A stretch of 63,203 bases of DNA, taken from positions 1 through 63,203 of the IMG/VR virus record IMGVR_UViG_3300005563_000005; one strand, 5' to 3'. The translations under genes were made by a program, and so were the position numbers. This DNA comes from a virus. Within the stretch, counting starts at the first letter, position 1; every line of letters starts with the position of its first letter. Of the stretch, positions 32,078-40,953 are shown one piece after another. The notes beneath the pieces are model-generated. The model was not told the origin of the DNA, did not search any database, and saw only the letters and a list, made by a program, of their open reading frames with translations.

Positions 32078-33239
32078 ATCCGTCTTCACAATCCCGGCGA
32101 ATGAAATCGTAATCCCGGCTGAACACCGTCTGTCCCGTCCCGGTCCGCTACCACCGAACGAACAGAAGAAAATCGACGCGTTTGCGCAGTCGATTCGCGA
32201 AGTCGGACAGATCGAACCGATTAAAGTCCGTTGGGACGCAGGCGGCGAACTCTGGCATCTCGTCGCTGGTGGCCGTCGCGTGCTCGCCATGCGTTCAATT
32301 CGTCCGGACTACCCCGTAGAGGCGATTGAAGACTTCGGAGACGTTCCAGCGCGCCGTATCGCGATTCACGAGAACATCCACCGGCGCAACTATACGCCGC
32401 TTCAGTTCGCGACGCTCTGCCGCGACTTGCAACTCGAAAACGGCTGGACAGGCACAAAAGAACTGTCTGAATACATCGGCGTCAGTCGCGCGCAGATCAG
32501 CCAGCATCTCAAACTGCTAACGAAACCGGTCGATATGCCGCAAGAGACGTACGAAGACCTGCTCGCGCGGCTAAATTCCGGCGTCATCGGTGCGGACACG
32601 GCTTTCTTCGCGTTGACGCAGATCAAAGAAAAGGAATTGCCGGCGGTCGTTCAGCGCGCGACAGAAAACGCGATCGCGGAAGCGCTGGCGGAACCAGCGA
32701 CAGAATCGGAACCGCCGCCGACAGGACTAGCGCCGACAAATCAGACGCAGAAACTAAGTCCGGCGGTCGGTAAGGGTTCGAAGTCAGGAGAAAAGAAACC
32801 GGCCGTCAAGCGTGACGCAAAGTCGACTACCGCGAACGTTCCCGAACCCGAATGGATGCGGAAGCAACGCGAAGCGTCGAAACAACGCAAGCTCGAAAAG
32901 GTCAAGGCTGGCAGTCTGACCGTCGCGCAGTTGAAAGCCGCCGCGAAAGAACTGGACGCGATTAAGACTCCCGCCGCGCGTTCGCTGTCCGACCTGTCGA
33001 CTCTCGTCTCAAAGAAACTCGCGACGCCGGCGTATCCCGATCCGATGCGGAACTTTCTAACCTTCCTGGTCGCTGAATGGCTTCCCGGCGAAGCGGACGA
33101 CGACGCAGTCGTACAGCGCTGGAAAGAGATCGCGATCATGGTCGAAGACTCCACGAGGCGCAATGCCAAGATCGCGCCGCATAAGCCGGCCGCGACTAAA
33201 GCGACCAAAACGACCACGAAGAAAAAGTCACGTAAGTAG
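31986..33239 (+). CDS. ParB/Spo0J-type partition protein
   Basis: 417 residues from ATG 31986. ParB N-terminal domain about residues 30-130: EIVIPAEHRLSRPGPL, IREVGQIEPIKVR, LVAGGRRVLAMRSI and the signature HENIHRRNYTPLQFATL. Helix-turn-helix at about 155-180 (LSEYIGVSRAQISQHLKLL). The C-terminus is basic (ATKTTTKKKSRK). ParB proteins bind palindromic parS sites, and the N-terminal domain binds CTP. No ParA gene was found, so it is an orphan ParB, as in many phages and phage-plasmids. It may segregate an episome or regulate genes. Confidence 0.85.
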   Translation: MPRVETVLQTQNETPIPFPPPPEPVAVPAGKSVFTIPANEIVIPAEHRLSRPGPLPPNEQKKIDAFAQSIREVGQIEPIKVRWDAGGELWHLVAGGRRVLAMRSIRPDYPVEAIEDFGDVPARRIAIHENIHRRNYTPLQFATLCRDLQLENGWTGTKELSEYIGVSRAQISQHLKLLTKPVDMPQETYEDLLARLNSGVIGADTAFFALTQIKEKELPAVVQRATENAIAEALAEPATESEPPPTGLAPTNQTQKLSPAVGKGSKSGEKKPAVKRDAKSTTANVPEPEWMRKQREASKQRKLEKVKAGSLTVAQLKAAAKELDAIKTPAARSLSDLSTLVSKKLATPAYPDPMRNFLTFLVAEWLPGEADDDAVVQRWKEIAIMVEDSTRRNAKIAPHKPAATKATKTTTKKKSRK

Positions 33240-33372
33240 CCACTGTAGTAGCTGTTGTAGTAGACGCTGTCCGTTTCCTGACATACAATAAATTCCGTTG
33301 GTTAATTTACACTTCAACGATTTAGATTCACTCTCGCTTTCGATTTAGTTACGTGAATGGAGCGCGCCGCCA

Positions 33373-34716
33373 TTGCGTCGACAAACCGCAGTCAGCTACG
33401 ACCAATTAGAGACCACTACGGCCAAAGAACCGGACGACACAGATAATGTGAAATCAGAAGCAAAATCGAAACCGCGTCGTCCGTTCCTTGTTTCGTCAAC
33501 GAAATCACCGCTCGCTAGTCCGGAGACGCCAGTTCACCGGTTAGCGGCAGAACTACAATCGATTCTGTACTTTCCTGATCCAGGACCGTTGTACGCAGTC
33601 GTTGGAACCCTTGCCGCGAATACGATGCTGGGCTATCCGGTCTGGTTAATGCTGATCGGTCCGCCGGAAAGCGGAAAGACAGAACTATTAAAACCGTTGC
33701 TCGGTATCGCCGGCGTGCGTGAGTGCGGAGACTTGTCCGGTAAGGCCGCGCTACTGTCCGCCACGAGAGCGAAAGACAGAACAGCGGACAGCACCGGCGG
33801 ACTGCTAAAAGACATGCCGAAAGGTTCAGACGGCATTTATCGCGGCGCATTAGTCATGCTGGACTTCGCGCGGACAGTCCTCGCGTCCGATCCGATGACT
33901 ATGCGGTCGACACTAGGCAGTCTTGGAATGCTTCACGACCAGCACTGGCAACGCGAGGTCGGAACCGACGGCGGACAGACGATCAGCTTCTACGGCCGCA
34001 TCGGTTTCCTCGCCGCTTGTACGGACGTCATAGACCATCCGGACCATGTCCAAGCGAACGCGGAAATGGGTGAACGCTGTATCTACTACCGCTACCCGGA
34101 ATCAGATGGCTATCACGAGATAAACTCCGCGCTTGCGAATCCGGACGGAGGCGGGAAATCGAAATCGATTAAAGACCTGTTCCTGACGTTCGCGGAGGAA
34201 TGTCAGCTTGACTGGGAAGACAAAACGCCGCCAAGACTACTATCTGAACAGGAACGGAATCAGATCGGCGCACTGGCGCAATTCTGCGCAAGAGGACGAT
34301 CCGGAGTTCAGCGAGATCGATTCAATAAGAACGAGATTATCGGCGTTAGCCGTAGTGCGCTCGGTCCGCGACTCGCTAATTCATTCGCGCAACTGTCGCG
34401 TGGCTGCGAACGGATAGGCTGTACGCCGACTGAGACGATGCGCGTCCTTCAGAATTGCGCGCTGGACAGTATCCCGGCCGTCCGCGCGGCGGTCATAAAC
34501 CTGTTGCGCTACAACACGAAGCGCACGATTAGCGATATCGCACGGGAGATTCGAATCAGCGTCAGTACAGCAAAAAGGACGTTAGAAGACCTGTCAGTTC
34601 ACGATCTAGTAGTCAACGAGCAATCCGACAATAACGGCCGCTGGTCGCTATCCGCGCGCTGCGGTCGGATGCTGGCGATCGGCTGGAACGACCAGAACGA
34701 AAAGAGCGAAAAATAA
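33373..34716 (+). CDS. AAA-type P-loop ATPase with C-terminal winged helix; candidate replication helicase
   Basis: 447 residues from a TTG at 33373, supported by GGAG ten bases upstream; no ATG or GTG fits before the P-loop except a GTG at 33448. Walker A GPPESGKT (about 96-103), Walker B ALVMLDFA (about 159-166), then a sensor-like region (GRIGFLAACTD). The C-terminal HTH is TISDIAREIRISVSTAKRTL. Resembles the ATPase part of phage/plasmid replication proteins. With no DnaB-type gene in the genome it is a candidate replicative helicase or loader. Confidence 0.6.
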   Translation: MRRQTAVSYDQLETTTAKEPDDTDNVKSEAKSKPRRPFLVSSTKSPLASPETPVHRLAAELQSILYFPDPGPLYAVVGTLAANTMLGYPVWLMLIGPPESGKTELLKPLLGIAGVRECGDLSGKAALLSATRAKDRTADSTGGLLKDMPKGSDGIYRGALVMLDFARTVLASDPMTMRSTLGSLGMLHDQHWQREVGTDGGQTISFYGRIGFLAACTDVIDHPDHVQANAEMGERCIYYRYPESDGYHEINSALANPDGGGKSKSIKDLFLTFAEECQLDWEDKTPPRLLSEQERNQIGALAQFCARGRSGVQRDRFNKNEIIGVSRSALGPRLANSFAQLSRGCERIGCTPTETMRVLQNCALDSIPAVRAAVINLLRYNTKRTISDIAREIRISVSTAKRTLEDLSVHDLVVNEQSDNNGRWSLSARCGRMLAIGWNDQNEKSEK

Positions 34717-34776
34717 CTGTTGCGAATTATTGACCTGTGATGTACGATAGCGTTCAGTAGATTTCAGACACCGCAA

Positions 34777-36327
34777 ATGCCAGTCGATCCCAATTCCGCG
34801 TTCGCCATGCTATCTCCGTCTGACTTGGGGATGAACTTCGAAAAGTTCCGCCCGGTCCAGGTCGAAGGGTTCGAATGGTTCATGTCTTCCGCGTCGAACG
34901 TCAATCCGGTCCTCATGCAGACCGGTAGCGGAAAGACGAGATTCGCATTAGCCCTTTCACGGCTGTTAGGCGTCAAGACTGCGTACCTCGTCGTAACAAA
35001 AGCGCTCGAACAGCAAGTCATGAAAGACGCGCGCGAACTCGGCGTCGCGAACGTTCACGGCCGCGCGAACTACCGTTGTAGAGTCTATTCGAACTGCGAC
35101 TACGGCCACGAGCACGACTGTTCGAACTCGGGAAGTACGAACTGTCCGTACACTGAGGCGGTCGAAGCCGCGCGCGATTCTGACCTGATCGTGACGAACT
35201 ATTCGTATTGGCTAAACGCGCGGCGCAATCAGGCGGCGCTCGAACACGACGGACGGCCAATCGAATTCCTGATCTGCGACGAAGCGCATTCGATAGAGTC
35301 GCAGTTAACGTCTTTCGCGTCGGTCGTCCTCTACCCGTCCGAACATCGTATGAAACGCGAGATGTTCGAGTATCAGTCCGGACTGATGAACGACGACGCA
35401 GCTACCGGCTTCGTCGCGCTGGCGAAAGAGACGATTAACGAACTCAAAGACTCGAAGCTGGACGACGACAAAGACCTCGTCGACCGCTGCCGGCGGATCG
35501 CGCGCATGTCCGGAAGTACGAATTTCGTCTGGCAGTTTACCGACCGCGCGAACCTGACATTCGAACCGGTCAGATTGAATTCTTACGCCAGACAGTTGTT
35601 CTCTGGCGTGTCTCGCGTTCTTCTCATGTCCGCGTCGCTCGATCGGTTTAGCCTAAACCTGATCCTGCCATCGGATATCGAATACGACTACCGCGCGTTT
35701 CCGTCGCAATTCCCGCCGCATAACGCGCCGGTCTACTACCACCCGGTAAGAAAGCTTTCATGGAAAAGTCCAGATGAAGACTACCGCGCAATCTTCGAAG
35801 TCGCCGATAACATTATCGATCGACGGCTTGACCGAAAAGGCATCATTCACACAGTCAGTTACGCTCGCACTAGGCGAATTCTGTCGCATAGCCGTCACGC
35901 TAACCGATTCATATGGAATGAAGACGGAGCATCGCTTGGGAGTTCGCTGGAAAGGTTCCGAACCGCCGGTCCTGGTAGTGTCTTCGTGTCTCCCTCAGTC
36001 GAAGAAGCGTTCGACTTCCCGGCGGACCAGTGCGAGTACCAAATCCTAATCAAATTCCCGTTCCCGAACGAAACGCAACGCGTTATTCGCGAACGCTGTA
36101 AAATCCCTGGTTATCGTCTCCATTACGCCGCGCAGAAGGTCGTCCAGATCAAAGGCCGGCCGATTCGTAGCGAAACCGATCGCGCGGAACTGTTCATTCT
36201 AGACAAATCCGCCGCACAGTTGAATAGTCGGGAAGCGAAGGCATTCCTTCCGCCCGGTTTCAGAATGTTCACGGTCGCGACAATTCCACCGCCGCCGCCG
36301 CGATTTAAAAACTCAAACGCAGCTTAA
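34777..36327 (+). CDS. XPD/DinG-type superfamily 2 helicase with Fe-S cluster cysteines
   Basis: 516 residues. Walker A QTGSGKT (48-54), four cysteines at 101, 107, 115 and 123 between motif I and motif II as in Fe-S helicases, DEAH box at 168-171 (LICDEAHSIE), then motif III (LLMSASL) and C-terminal motifs near QIKGRPIRSETDRAE (the usual QxxGRxIR). Expected 5'-to-3' DNA unwinding in repair or replication. The gene follows the AAA ATPase. A partial dispersed palindrome lies at 35078 within the cluster region. Confidence 0.85.
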   Translation: MPVDPNSAFAMLSPSDLGMNFEKFRPVQVEGFEWFMSSASNVNPVLMQTGSGKTRFALALSRLLGVKTAYLVVTKALEQQVMKDARELGVANVHGRANYRCRVYSNCDYGHEHDCSNSGSTNCPYTEAVEAARDSDLIVTNYSYWLNARRNQAALEHDGRPIEFLICDEAHSIESQLTSFASVVLYPSEHRMKREMFEYQSGLMNDDAATGFVALAKETINELKDSKLDDDKDLVDRCRRIARMSGSTNFVWQFTDRANLTFEPVRLNSYARQLFSGVSRVLLMSASLDRFSLNLILPSDIEYDYRAFPSQFPPHNAPVYYHPVRKLSWKSPDEDYRAIFEVADNIIDRRLDRKGIIHTVSYARTRRILSHSRHANRFIWNEDGASLGSSLERFRTAGPGSVFVSPSVEEAFDFPADQCEYQILIKFPFPNETQRVIRERCKIPGYRLHYAAQKVVQIKGRPIRSETDRAELFILDKSAAQLNSREAKAFLPPGFRMFTVATIPPPPPRFKNSNAA

Positions 36328-36347
36328 GGAAAGAGAGAACTAAACGT

Positions 36348-37358
36348 ATGGCCGGACGAGTATCATCTGCAAAAGAAGACGCGTTTCACATGAAGTCAAG
36401 CTTCGCCGACGGTTGGGGCGAAGTGGTAGGCGCGAGATCGCTTATGTTTCAATTCCCGCCGAACAAGGAAACCGGTAAGCAGGATCCGCCGCAACTGATG
36501 TGTCAATTGGAGATTCAGCGCTACCGCGACGGCGACTTCAAGGACAAGGAAGGATCGGAACCTGAAGAAGTCCTGCTGAAGATCGCCGGTCCGTCGAAGG
36601 ACACCGGCCGCGTCGAGGATATCCACGTCGGCAACTGTCCCGACGACAATGTCGAGAACGAACCCGTCGACGTCGGGAACGAACTCGGCATGGAAGGGAA
36701 CACGCTCTACGCGGTCAAAGACGGGTATCAACTGAACGACAAAGGCAAGTACATGCAGTTCTGTATCAGCCTCGAAGAGAAGGGTTTCAAACCCGCGATT
36801 CTCAAACGTACGTTCTTCCCGGACTTCATCGGTCTGCGCGCGTACTTCAAGACGATCACGCTGAAGAAGTTCCGCGATGACATGACGAACGATCCGACCG
36901 CGTTTGTCGTAACGGAGATCAAACAGTATCCGTACGAAGCGAAGGCGGGAAAAGCGACGGGGGCGACGGGAAAAAAGTCTGGGGCGGCGTCGACCCAAAA
37001 GGCGACTTCTACGGCGTCCGCGCCGAAGTCGTCCAAGGAAGCTTCCGCTGCGCCGCCAGCAGCCGAAGATTCCGCCGATGGTAACGCAGGTAACGCAGTG
37101 CTTTCGGCCGAAGATATCGCGACTGCGATTCTGACGACCACGTTCAAGAACGCGAAAGCCGGCGCGACTCTCGCGGACGTCAAGCGGCTGAAGGTCGAAG
37201 TTCTCATGGCGATGCCAAAGCATAAGCCTGCGGTTCCGGCGGACATGAAGAAAGACGTCATGTCGCAGTTGGGCGACGAGGACTGGCTGATCGCGATGGG
37301 TTCGGCGAACGAAGTGTTCGAAGTCCAGGACGATGGGAAGATTGTCGTCGCGAAGTAA
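36348..37358 (+). CDS. Probable DNA-binding/replication accessory protein (SSB-like candidate)
   Basis: 336 residues. The N-terminal about 195 are beta-rich (LMCQLEIQRYRDGDFKDKEG, KRTFFPDFIGLRAYFK), then a Lys/Ala/Ser/Thr-rich linker and a C-terminal small helical domain (about 255-336) ending VQDDGKIVVAK. An OB-like N-domain with a flexible linker is the layout of single-strand binding proteins, and the gene sits in the replication cluster. This is inferred. A long minus-strand open frame here is a shadow. Confidence 0.5.
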   Translation: MAGRVSSAKEDAFHMKSSFADGWGEVVGARSLMFQFPPNKETGKQDPPQLMCQLEIQRYRDGDFKDKEGSEPEEVLLKIAGPSKDTGRVEDIHVGNCPDDNVENEPVDVGNELGMEGNTLYAVKDGYQLNDKGKYMQFCISLEEKGFKPAILKRTFFPDFIGLRAYFKTITLKKFRDDMTNDPTAFVVTEIKQYPYEAKAGKATGATGKKSGAASTQKATSTASAPKSSKEASAAPPAAEDSADGNAGNAVLSAEDIATAILTTTFKNAKAGATLADVKRLKVEVLMAMPKHKPAVPADMKKDVMSQLGDEDWLIAMGSANEVFEVQDDGKIVVAK

Positions 37359-37418
37359 CAAGAGATCCCGCTGATAGACGTCGTGTGACGCAGACCGACG
37401 TTGAAAGGGATAGCAGTG

Positions 37419-37446
37419 CTCTACGGCGACTCAGTAAGACGTAGAG
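37419..37446 (+). terminator. Hairpin with short T run between replication genes
   Basis: CTCTACG (37419-37425), 14-base loop, CGTAGAG (37440-37446), then ATTTTC. A modest intrinsic terminator or attenuator in the 120-base gap before the nuclease gene. The arms contain the CTAC/GTAG half-sites of the dispersed palindrome. Confidence 0.4.
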
Positions 37447-37478
37447 ATTTTCATTAAACGGCTAAAACCGCATAGCCT

Positions 37479-38108
37479 ATGCCGATACTCATCTCAGAAA
37501 CCGAAGTCAAGCTCGAACGCGCTGACCTGGACCGCCGGATCGTCCTAGCGCGCGATGTAGACCCTACAACCGGGCTGATCGTCCCGCCGGCGCGTCGACC
37601 CGGTCTTCATCTGTCCGGACTGCTGAAGTACATCGCAGAAGTCTCTAAAGTGACCGCGCGACTACAAGAGATCGCGGACGAAGAATATCCTCTTCGCTGG
37701 CTGATGGGGCACGCGGTAGAAGAGTTCCTCGCGTCGCTCTACCCGCTGATGGTCTGGCAACCGGGAGAAGTCGTTGACCCGGTTATTATGAACCCGGACG
37801 GCGTCAGCTTCGAAGAGTTAGACGGTCCGAATGAACAGGTCATAGAGGAATTCAAACACAACCGGTCGAAGCGTTACGACGGCCGCGAATTCCTGACTAA
37901 GAAATGGCTGTTCAAGCATCAAGGCATGGGTTACTGTCTCGGTTACGGCGCGCGGTTCGTCCGCTGGCACGTCCTCTACTCGATGGAATGGCCGGACCCG
38001 GTTTACGTCAAGTATCTGTACCAGTTCACGGACGAAGATTTAGCAGGGATGAGACGAATCGTCGACAGTAATCGCGACGCCGCGATTCGAAGGGGATACG
38101 CAGAATGA
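37479..38108 (+). CDS. PD-(D/E)XK nuclease (RecB/Cas4-like exonuclease)
   Basis: 209 residues. Recognisable features: WLMGHAVEEFLASLYP (conserved helix with Glu), a metal-binding Asp region near GEVVDPVIMNPDG, EEFKHNRSK as the E-x-K motif, and KHQGMGYCLGYG as the Q-x-x-x-Y helix. No cysteine cluster as in Cas4. It probably works with the Sak4-like ATPase two genes downstream in recombination. Palindrome copy at 37557. Confidence 0.7.
   Translation: MPILISETEVKLERADLDRRIVLARDVDPTTGLIVPPARRPGLHLSGLLKYIAEVSKVTARLQEIADEEYPLRWLMGHAVEEFLASLYPLMVWQPGEVVDPVIMNPDGVSFEELDGPNEQVIEEFKHNRSKRYDGREFLTKKWLFKHQGMGYCLGYGARFVRWHVLYSMEWPDPVYVKYLYQFTDEDLAGMRRIVDSNRDAAIRRGYAE
37557..37567. repeat. Dispersed palindrome GTAG-N3-CTAC, copy 7
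   Basis: GTAGACCCTAC with matching T/A flanks, inside the nuclease gene. Confidence 0.7.
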
Positions 38109-38320
38109 ACGATCCAACATTTGAACTTCCGACTGCTCTCGAACTGACGGAAGTCCTCGAAAGCAGACCGAATCAAAAGACGCCTAAGGAATTTCCGGAG
38201 GTATACGCCGTAGCCAAACGGCATTTCAAAGATATCTCTTTCCGGGAAATGATTCACTTGCAGATCGGAATGGAACTTGGTCTTCATATCGCTGAGAACA
38301 GGCGGAAGAAAGAGCAATGA
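38105..38320 (+). CDS. Small helical protein, 71 residues
   Basis: Overlaps both neighbours by four bases (ATGA), so it is translationally coupled to the nuclease and the ATPase. Helical and charged, ending GLHIAENRRKKEQ. Likely an accessory of the recombination genes. Family unknown. Confidence 0.6.
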   Translation: MNDPTFELPTALELTEVLESRPNQKTPKEFPEVYAVAKRHFKDISFREMIHLQIGMELGLHIAENRRKKEQ

Positions 38321-39123
38321 AAGAAACAGTCAACGCAGCGAACCAGAACGTCGCAGTCGAATTCGAAGAGTTGACGTTAGGCTACCGCGACAATCTCTTC
38401 CTTGGCGTCTTCGGTCGTCCGGGAACGGGTAAAACGCGCCTCATGGCTACCGCTCCTGGTCTCGCGGTCATCCCGTTGCAACGGAAGACCCGTCCGACGG
38501 TCGAACAAGTCCTAAAAGAACTCTATCCGAAGCGAACCGTCCTGTGGCCGAAGAACCACGACGAGTTCTACCGTTACGGCCGGCCGCTCGAAATGTCCAT
38601 GATGAAGGTCGACGAATCAAAAGCGTTCTACCGCTCGCTGGTCGACAAGATCAAAGCGTCCTGCTGGCGTCTGCTGGACGACAAGCGCTGCCGGACGATC
38701 GGTATCGACTCCGGAAAGACGCTGTATGACATGATCGTGTCCGCGCATTACGGCCGGTCGACTCGATTCTCCGCTGAAAAGACCGCATGGGAACCGCCGA
38801 ACACAGAGATGCGAACGTTCCTGGAGTCACTTCAGCCGAAGCACGTTATCTTCACGACCGAGTCGAAGGAAGCGTATCTGAAAAAAGAATCGCTTGGATA
38901 CGACGAACCGGCGGGATATAAACCGATCGGCTACGAAGCGAACGTTCTCGTCGAGACAAAGTACAGTATCGAAGAAGGCTTCTGGATCGACGTCCGGATG
39001 TGTCAGGACCGCGCCGCGCTGCAAGGCGAAGAAGGTCAGAAGATCCTCATGGGCGATATGTGCGAGTTCAAGTATCTGGCGGCACAGCTAAGGACGGATA
39101 CGAGTTATGAAGACTGGGAATAA
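38317..39123 (+). CDS. Sak4-like RecA-fold ATPase (AAA_24 type)
   Basis: 268 residues. Walker A GRPGTGKT (33-40) after a short N-domain, Walker B-like region CRTIGIDSGKTLYD (about 126-139), and a conserved HVIFTTESKEAYLKK strand. Length and order of motifs fit the Sak4/AAA_24 single-strand annealing and recombination ATPases of phages. Lies between a RecB-like nuclease and replication genes, as expected for a phage recombination module. Confidence 0.75.
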   Translation: MKETVNAANQNVAVEFEELTLGYRDNLFLGVFGRPGTGKTRLMATAPGLAVIPLQRKTRPTVEQVLKELYPKRTVLWPKNHDEFYRYGRPLEMSMMKVDESKAFYRSLVDKIKASCWRLLDDKRCRTIGIDSGKTLYDMIVSAHYGRSTRFSAEKTAWEPPNTEMRTFLESLQPKHVIFTTESKEAYLKKESLGYDEPAGYKPIGYEANVLVETKYSIEEGFWIDVRMCQDRAALQGEEGQKILMGDMCEFKYLAAQLRTDTSYEDWE

Positions 39124-39367
39124 GACTCCAGGTCCAAAACCGTTGAAGGAAGCGTTCATTAGGCTAAAGCCTGGAACGGTCGTACGTCGAGACCGCATCG
39201 CATCCTTACAAGAACTGACTACGCCATTTCCAGATCATCGCGGCGGCGACGAGATCACACATGTCGTTCGATTGGAACCGGCGACGATTTCGGACGATGC
39301 AAAGTTCAACAACGTTTGGGTTAGCCGTACGCAAGCTGAAGCTATCGAACGAGAGTTAATACCGTGA
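39107..39367 (+). CDS. Unknown 86-residue protein
   Basis: Overlaps the ATPase end by 17 bases. Mixed small protein with a basic N-terminus (MKTGNKTPGPKPLKEAF) and VVRLEPATISDDAKFNNVWVS near the end. No family recognised. The following 91 bases hold no gene I support. Confidence 0.5.
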   Translation: MKTGNKTPGPKPLKEAFIRLKPGTVVRRDRIASLQELTTPFPDHRGGDEITHVVRLEPATISDDAKFNNVWVSRTQAEAIERELIP

Positions 39368-39458
39368 AGCTGTATAACCGTTCCTTTGATTTCCAGGCTG
39401 ACCGCGCATTACCAAACAGCCGGTTACAGAACATGAAATTGTTGATTGGAGTCCCGAA

Positions 39459-39776
39459 ATGCGACGAAAACCGAGACCGAAAAACCGAAAAATTACCGCC
39501 GCCGAATACGATGAAGCGGTCGTTTCCGAGATCAAACATATTCGCGGCAATCTCAACGTTCCTAAGAACGCGATCAGTCAAGTCTTCACGTTCGCGAACA
39601 TACTGGGCAACCGCATGTACGGCGTACGGAATCAAGACGAACGGACGGCGGAATTTAACGAACTGTTCAAGCTCGTTATCACCGAAGCGGTAGAAGAACG
39701 TAAAGCGCAAGACAGCCAGTCGGTCGCGTCGGCTTCGAATCTGCGTCGGACTCCCGGCGGAATCATTTTGCCATAG
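39459..39776 (+). CDS. Unknown 105-residue basic helical protein
   Basis: The ATG at 39459 has GGAG seven bases upstream, which decides this frame over an overlapping one. Very basic start (MRRKPRPKNRKITAAEYDEA), then a helical body (NELFKLVITEAVEERKAQ). Perhaps DNA-binding. Family unknown. Confidence 0.6.
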   Translation: MRRKPRPKNRKITAAEYDEAVVSEIKHIRGNLNVPKNAISQVFTFANILGNRMYGVRNQDERTAEFNELFKLVITEAVEERKAQDSQSVASASNLRRTPGGIILP

Positions 39777-39796
39777 CCTTAGAACCCGCTACAGCC

Positions 39797-40561
39797 ATGT
39801 CAATTCTAATTGACGACCGAGAAGACGGACAGCTAATCTCCTACCTCGGACGTTTTGGTCTCCCGCTGTCCGTCTGTCGTCTCGATTACGGCGACGCGGC
39901 GATTCAGTCCGTCGACGGGCATCTCATCGGATACGAACGAAAGCGGCTACCAGACCTCATCGCTTCGATGCAGGACCGGCGTCTGACCGGTCGTCAGTTA
40001 TGTGGTATGCGGCGGACGTACGATCGCGTCGAACTCGTTATCGAGGGTCTCTGGCGTCCGAATGAGAACGACGCGATCGAAGTCTTGTCATCCGGCCGCT
40101 GGACGCCATTGTTTCATCGCGGAAGTGGAATCAGCTACCGCCAAGTCGACAGTTATCTCCAGTCACAATGCGAACTCGGCGGTGTCGCGATCTGGCGGAC
40201 CGGGTCAACTAGTGAGACGGCGCACCTTTACGTTTCTCGATATCATTGGTGGCAGAAACCGTACGAACTGCATAAGAGCCATGACACGATTTACTCGAAC
40301 GACCCGACGGCGCAGCGTCGCGGCGCTGTCACGGTTTTTAACGGCGCGCCGACGCCTGTCGTGCTCATGGCCGCGCAGATCCCTGGTATCGACGCGAAAG
40401 CGTGGGACGTCGCAAAGCATTTTAGTTCGCCGGCGGACATGGTCCTCGCGGACGTCGCTGAATGGCGGCGCGTTGCCTGGACGGATCGCGGCGGCAAAAC
40501 TAAACATTTCGGAAAGGACACGGCGAAAGCCATAGTCGGATGGTTGCGAGGACAGAGTTAA
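39797..40561 (+). CDS. ERCC4-domain (XPF/MUS81-type) nuclease with C-terminal helix-hairpin-helix
   Basis: 254 residues. N-terminal ILIDDREDGQLI and LDYGDAAI, followed by ERKRLPD (Glu47, Lys49, Asp53), give the ERCC4 signature GD...ERK...D. The C-terminal part (MAAQIPGIDAKAWDVAKHF, then KTKHFGKDTAKAIVGWL) is a tandem helix-hairpin-helix. This is the layout of structure-specific endonucleases that cut branched DNA. Overlaps the HNH gene by 22 bases. Could resolve replication intermediates before packaging. Confidence 0.8.
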   Translation: MSILIDDREDGQLISYLGRFGLPLSVCRLDYGDAAIQSVDGHLIGYERKRLPDLIASMQDRRLTGRQLCGMRRTYDRVELVIEGLWRPNENDAIEVLSSGRWTPLFHRGSGISYRQVDSYLQSQCELGGVAIWRTGSTSETAHLYVSRYHWWQKPYELHKSHDTIYSNDPTAQRRGAVTVFNGAPTPVVLMAAQIPGIDAKAWDVAKHFSSPADMVLADVAEWRRVAWTDRGGKTKHFGKDTAKAIVGWLRGQS

Positions 40562-40953
40562 GAGACAATGCCGGTCGATTCGCTCGTTTTAAAGATCAGA
40601 CGTTCAATGACAAAGGTTACATCCGGATCTGGTATGGCAAGAATAGACGAAAGTACGCGCATCGAGTTGTTATGGCGAATGTCCTTCGCTACCGTCGCAT
40701 CTGCCTTCCGCATGTCTTTCCGAAGCTGGAGTCCGACGGACTCCCGGCCGGATTTCATGTCAACCATTTCGATTGGGATAAGACACACAACTGCGCGGCT
40801 AACCTACAGCTACTACAAGACTGTATTCATGACGCGATAACGCAGTCGAGTCGGAAGTACATCCGAGACCATATAGACGAATTCATAGAGCATGAAATGA
40901 AAAAGGTCGAACGAGAAAACATGCCGGATTGGGTTCTGGAGGACGTAGTCTAA
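40540..40953 (+). CDS. HNH endonuclease
   Basis: 137 residues. An AP2-like N-terminus (NDKGYIRIWYGKNRRKYAHR) precedes an HNH core, GFHVNHFDWDKTHNCAANLQ, typical of phage homing-type HNH proteins. The reading frame is coupled to both neighbours: it overlaps the ERCC4 gene by 22 bases and shares one base with the next gene. The embedded position suggests a domesticated or recently inserted homing gene. Confidence 0.75.
   Translation: MVARTELRDNAGRFARFKDQTFNDKGYIRIWYGKNRRKYAHRVVMANVLRYRRICLPHVFPKLESDGLPAGFHVNHFDWDKTHNCAANLQLLQDCIHDAITQSSRKYIRDHIDEFIEHEMKKVERENMPDWVLEDVV

Noticed and set aside
36396-37361. 321-codon minus-strand open frame
   Set aside because: Fully antisense to the replication-cluster gene at 36348-37358; repetitive Arg/Phe/Asp composition typical of a mirrored frame.
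39364-39693. 109-codon frame beginning with a GTGA overlap
   Set aside because: Becomes a Ser/Arg-rich shadow after 39459, where the other frame has a good GGAG-preceded ATG.
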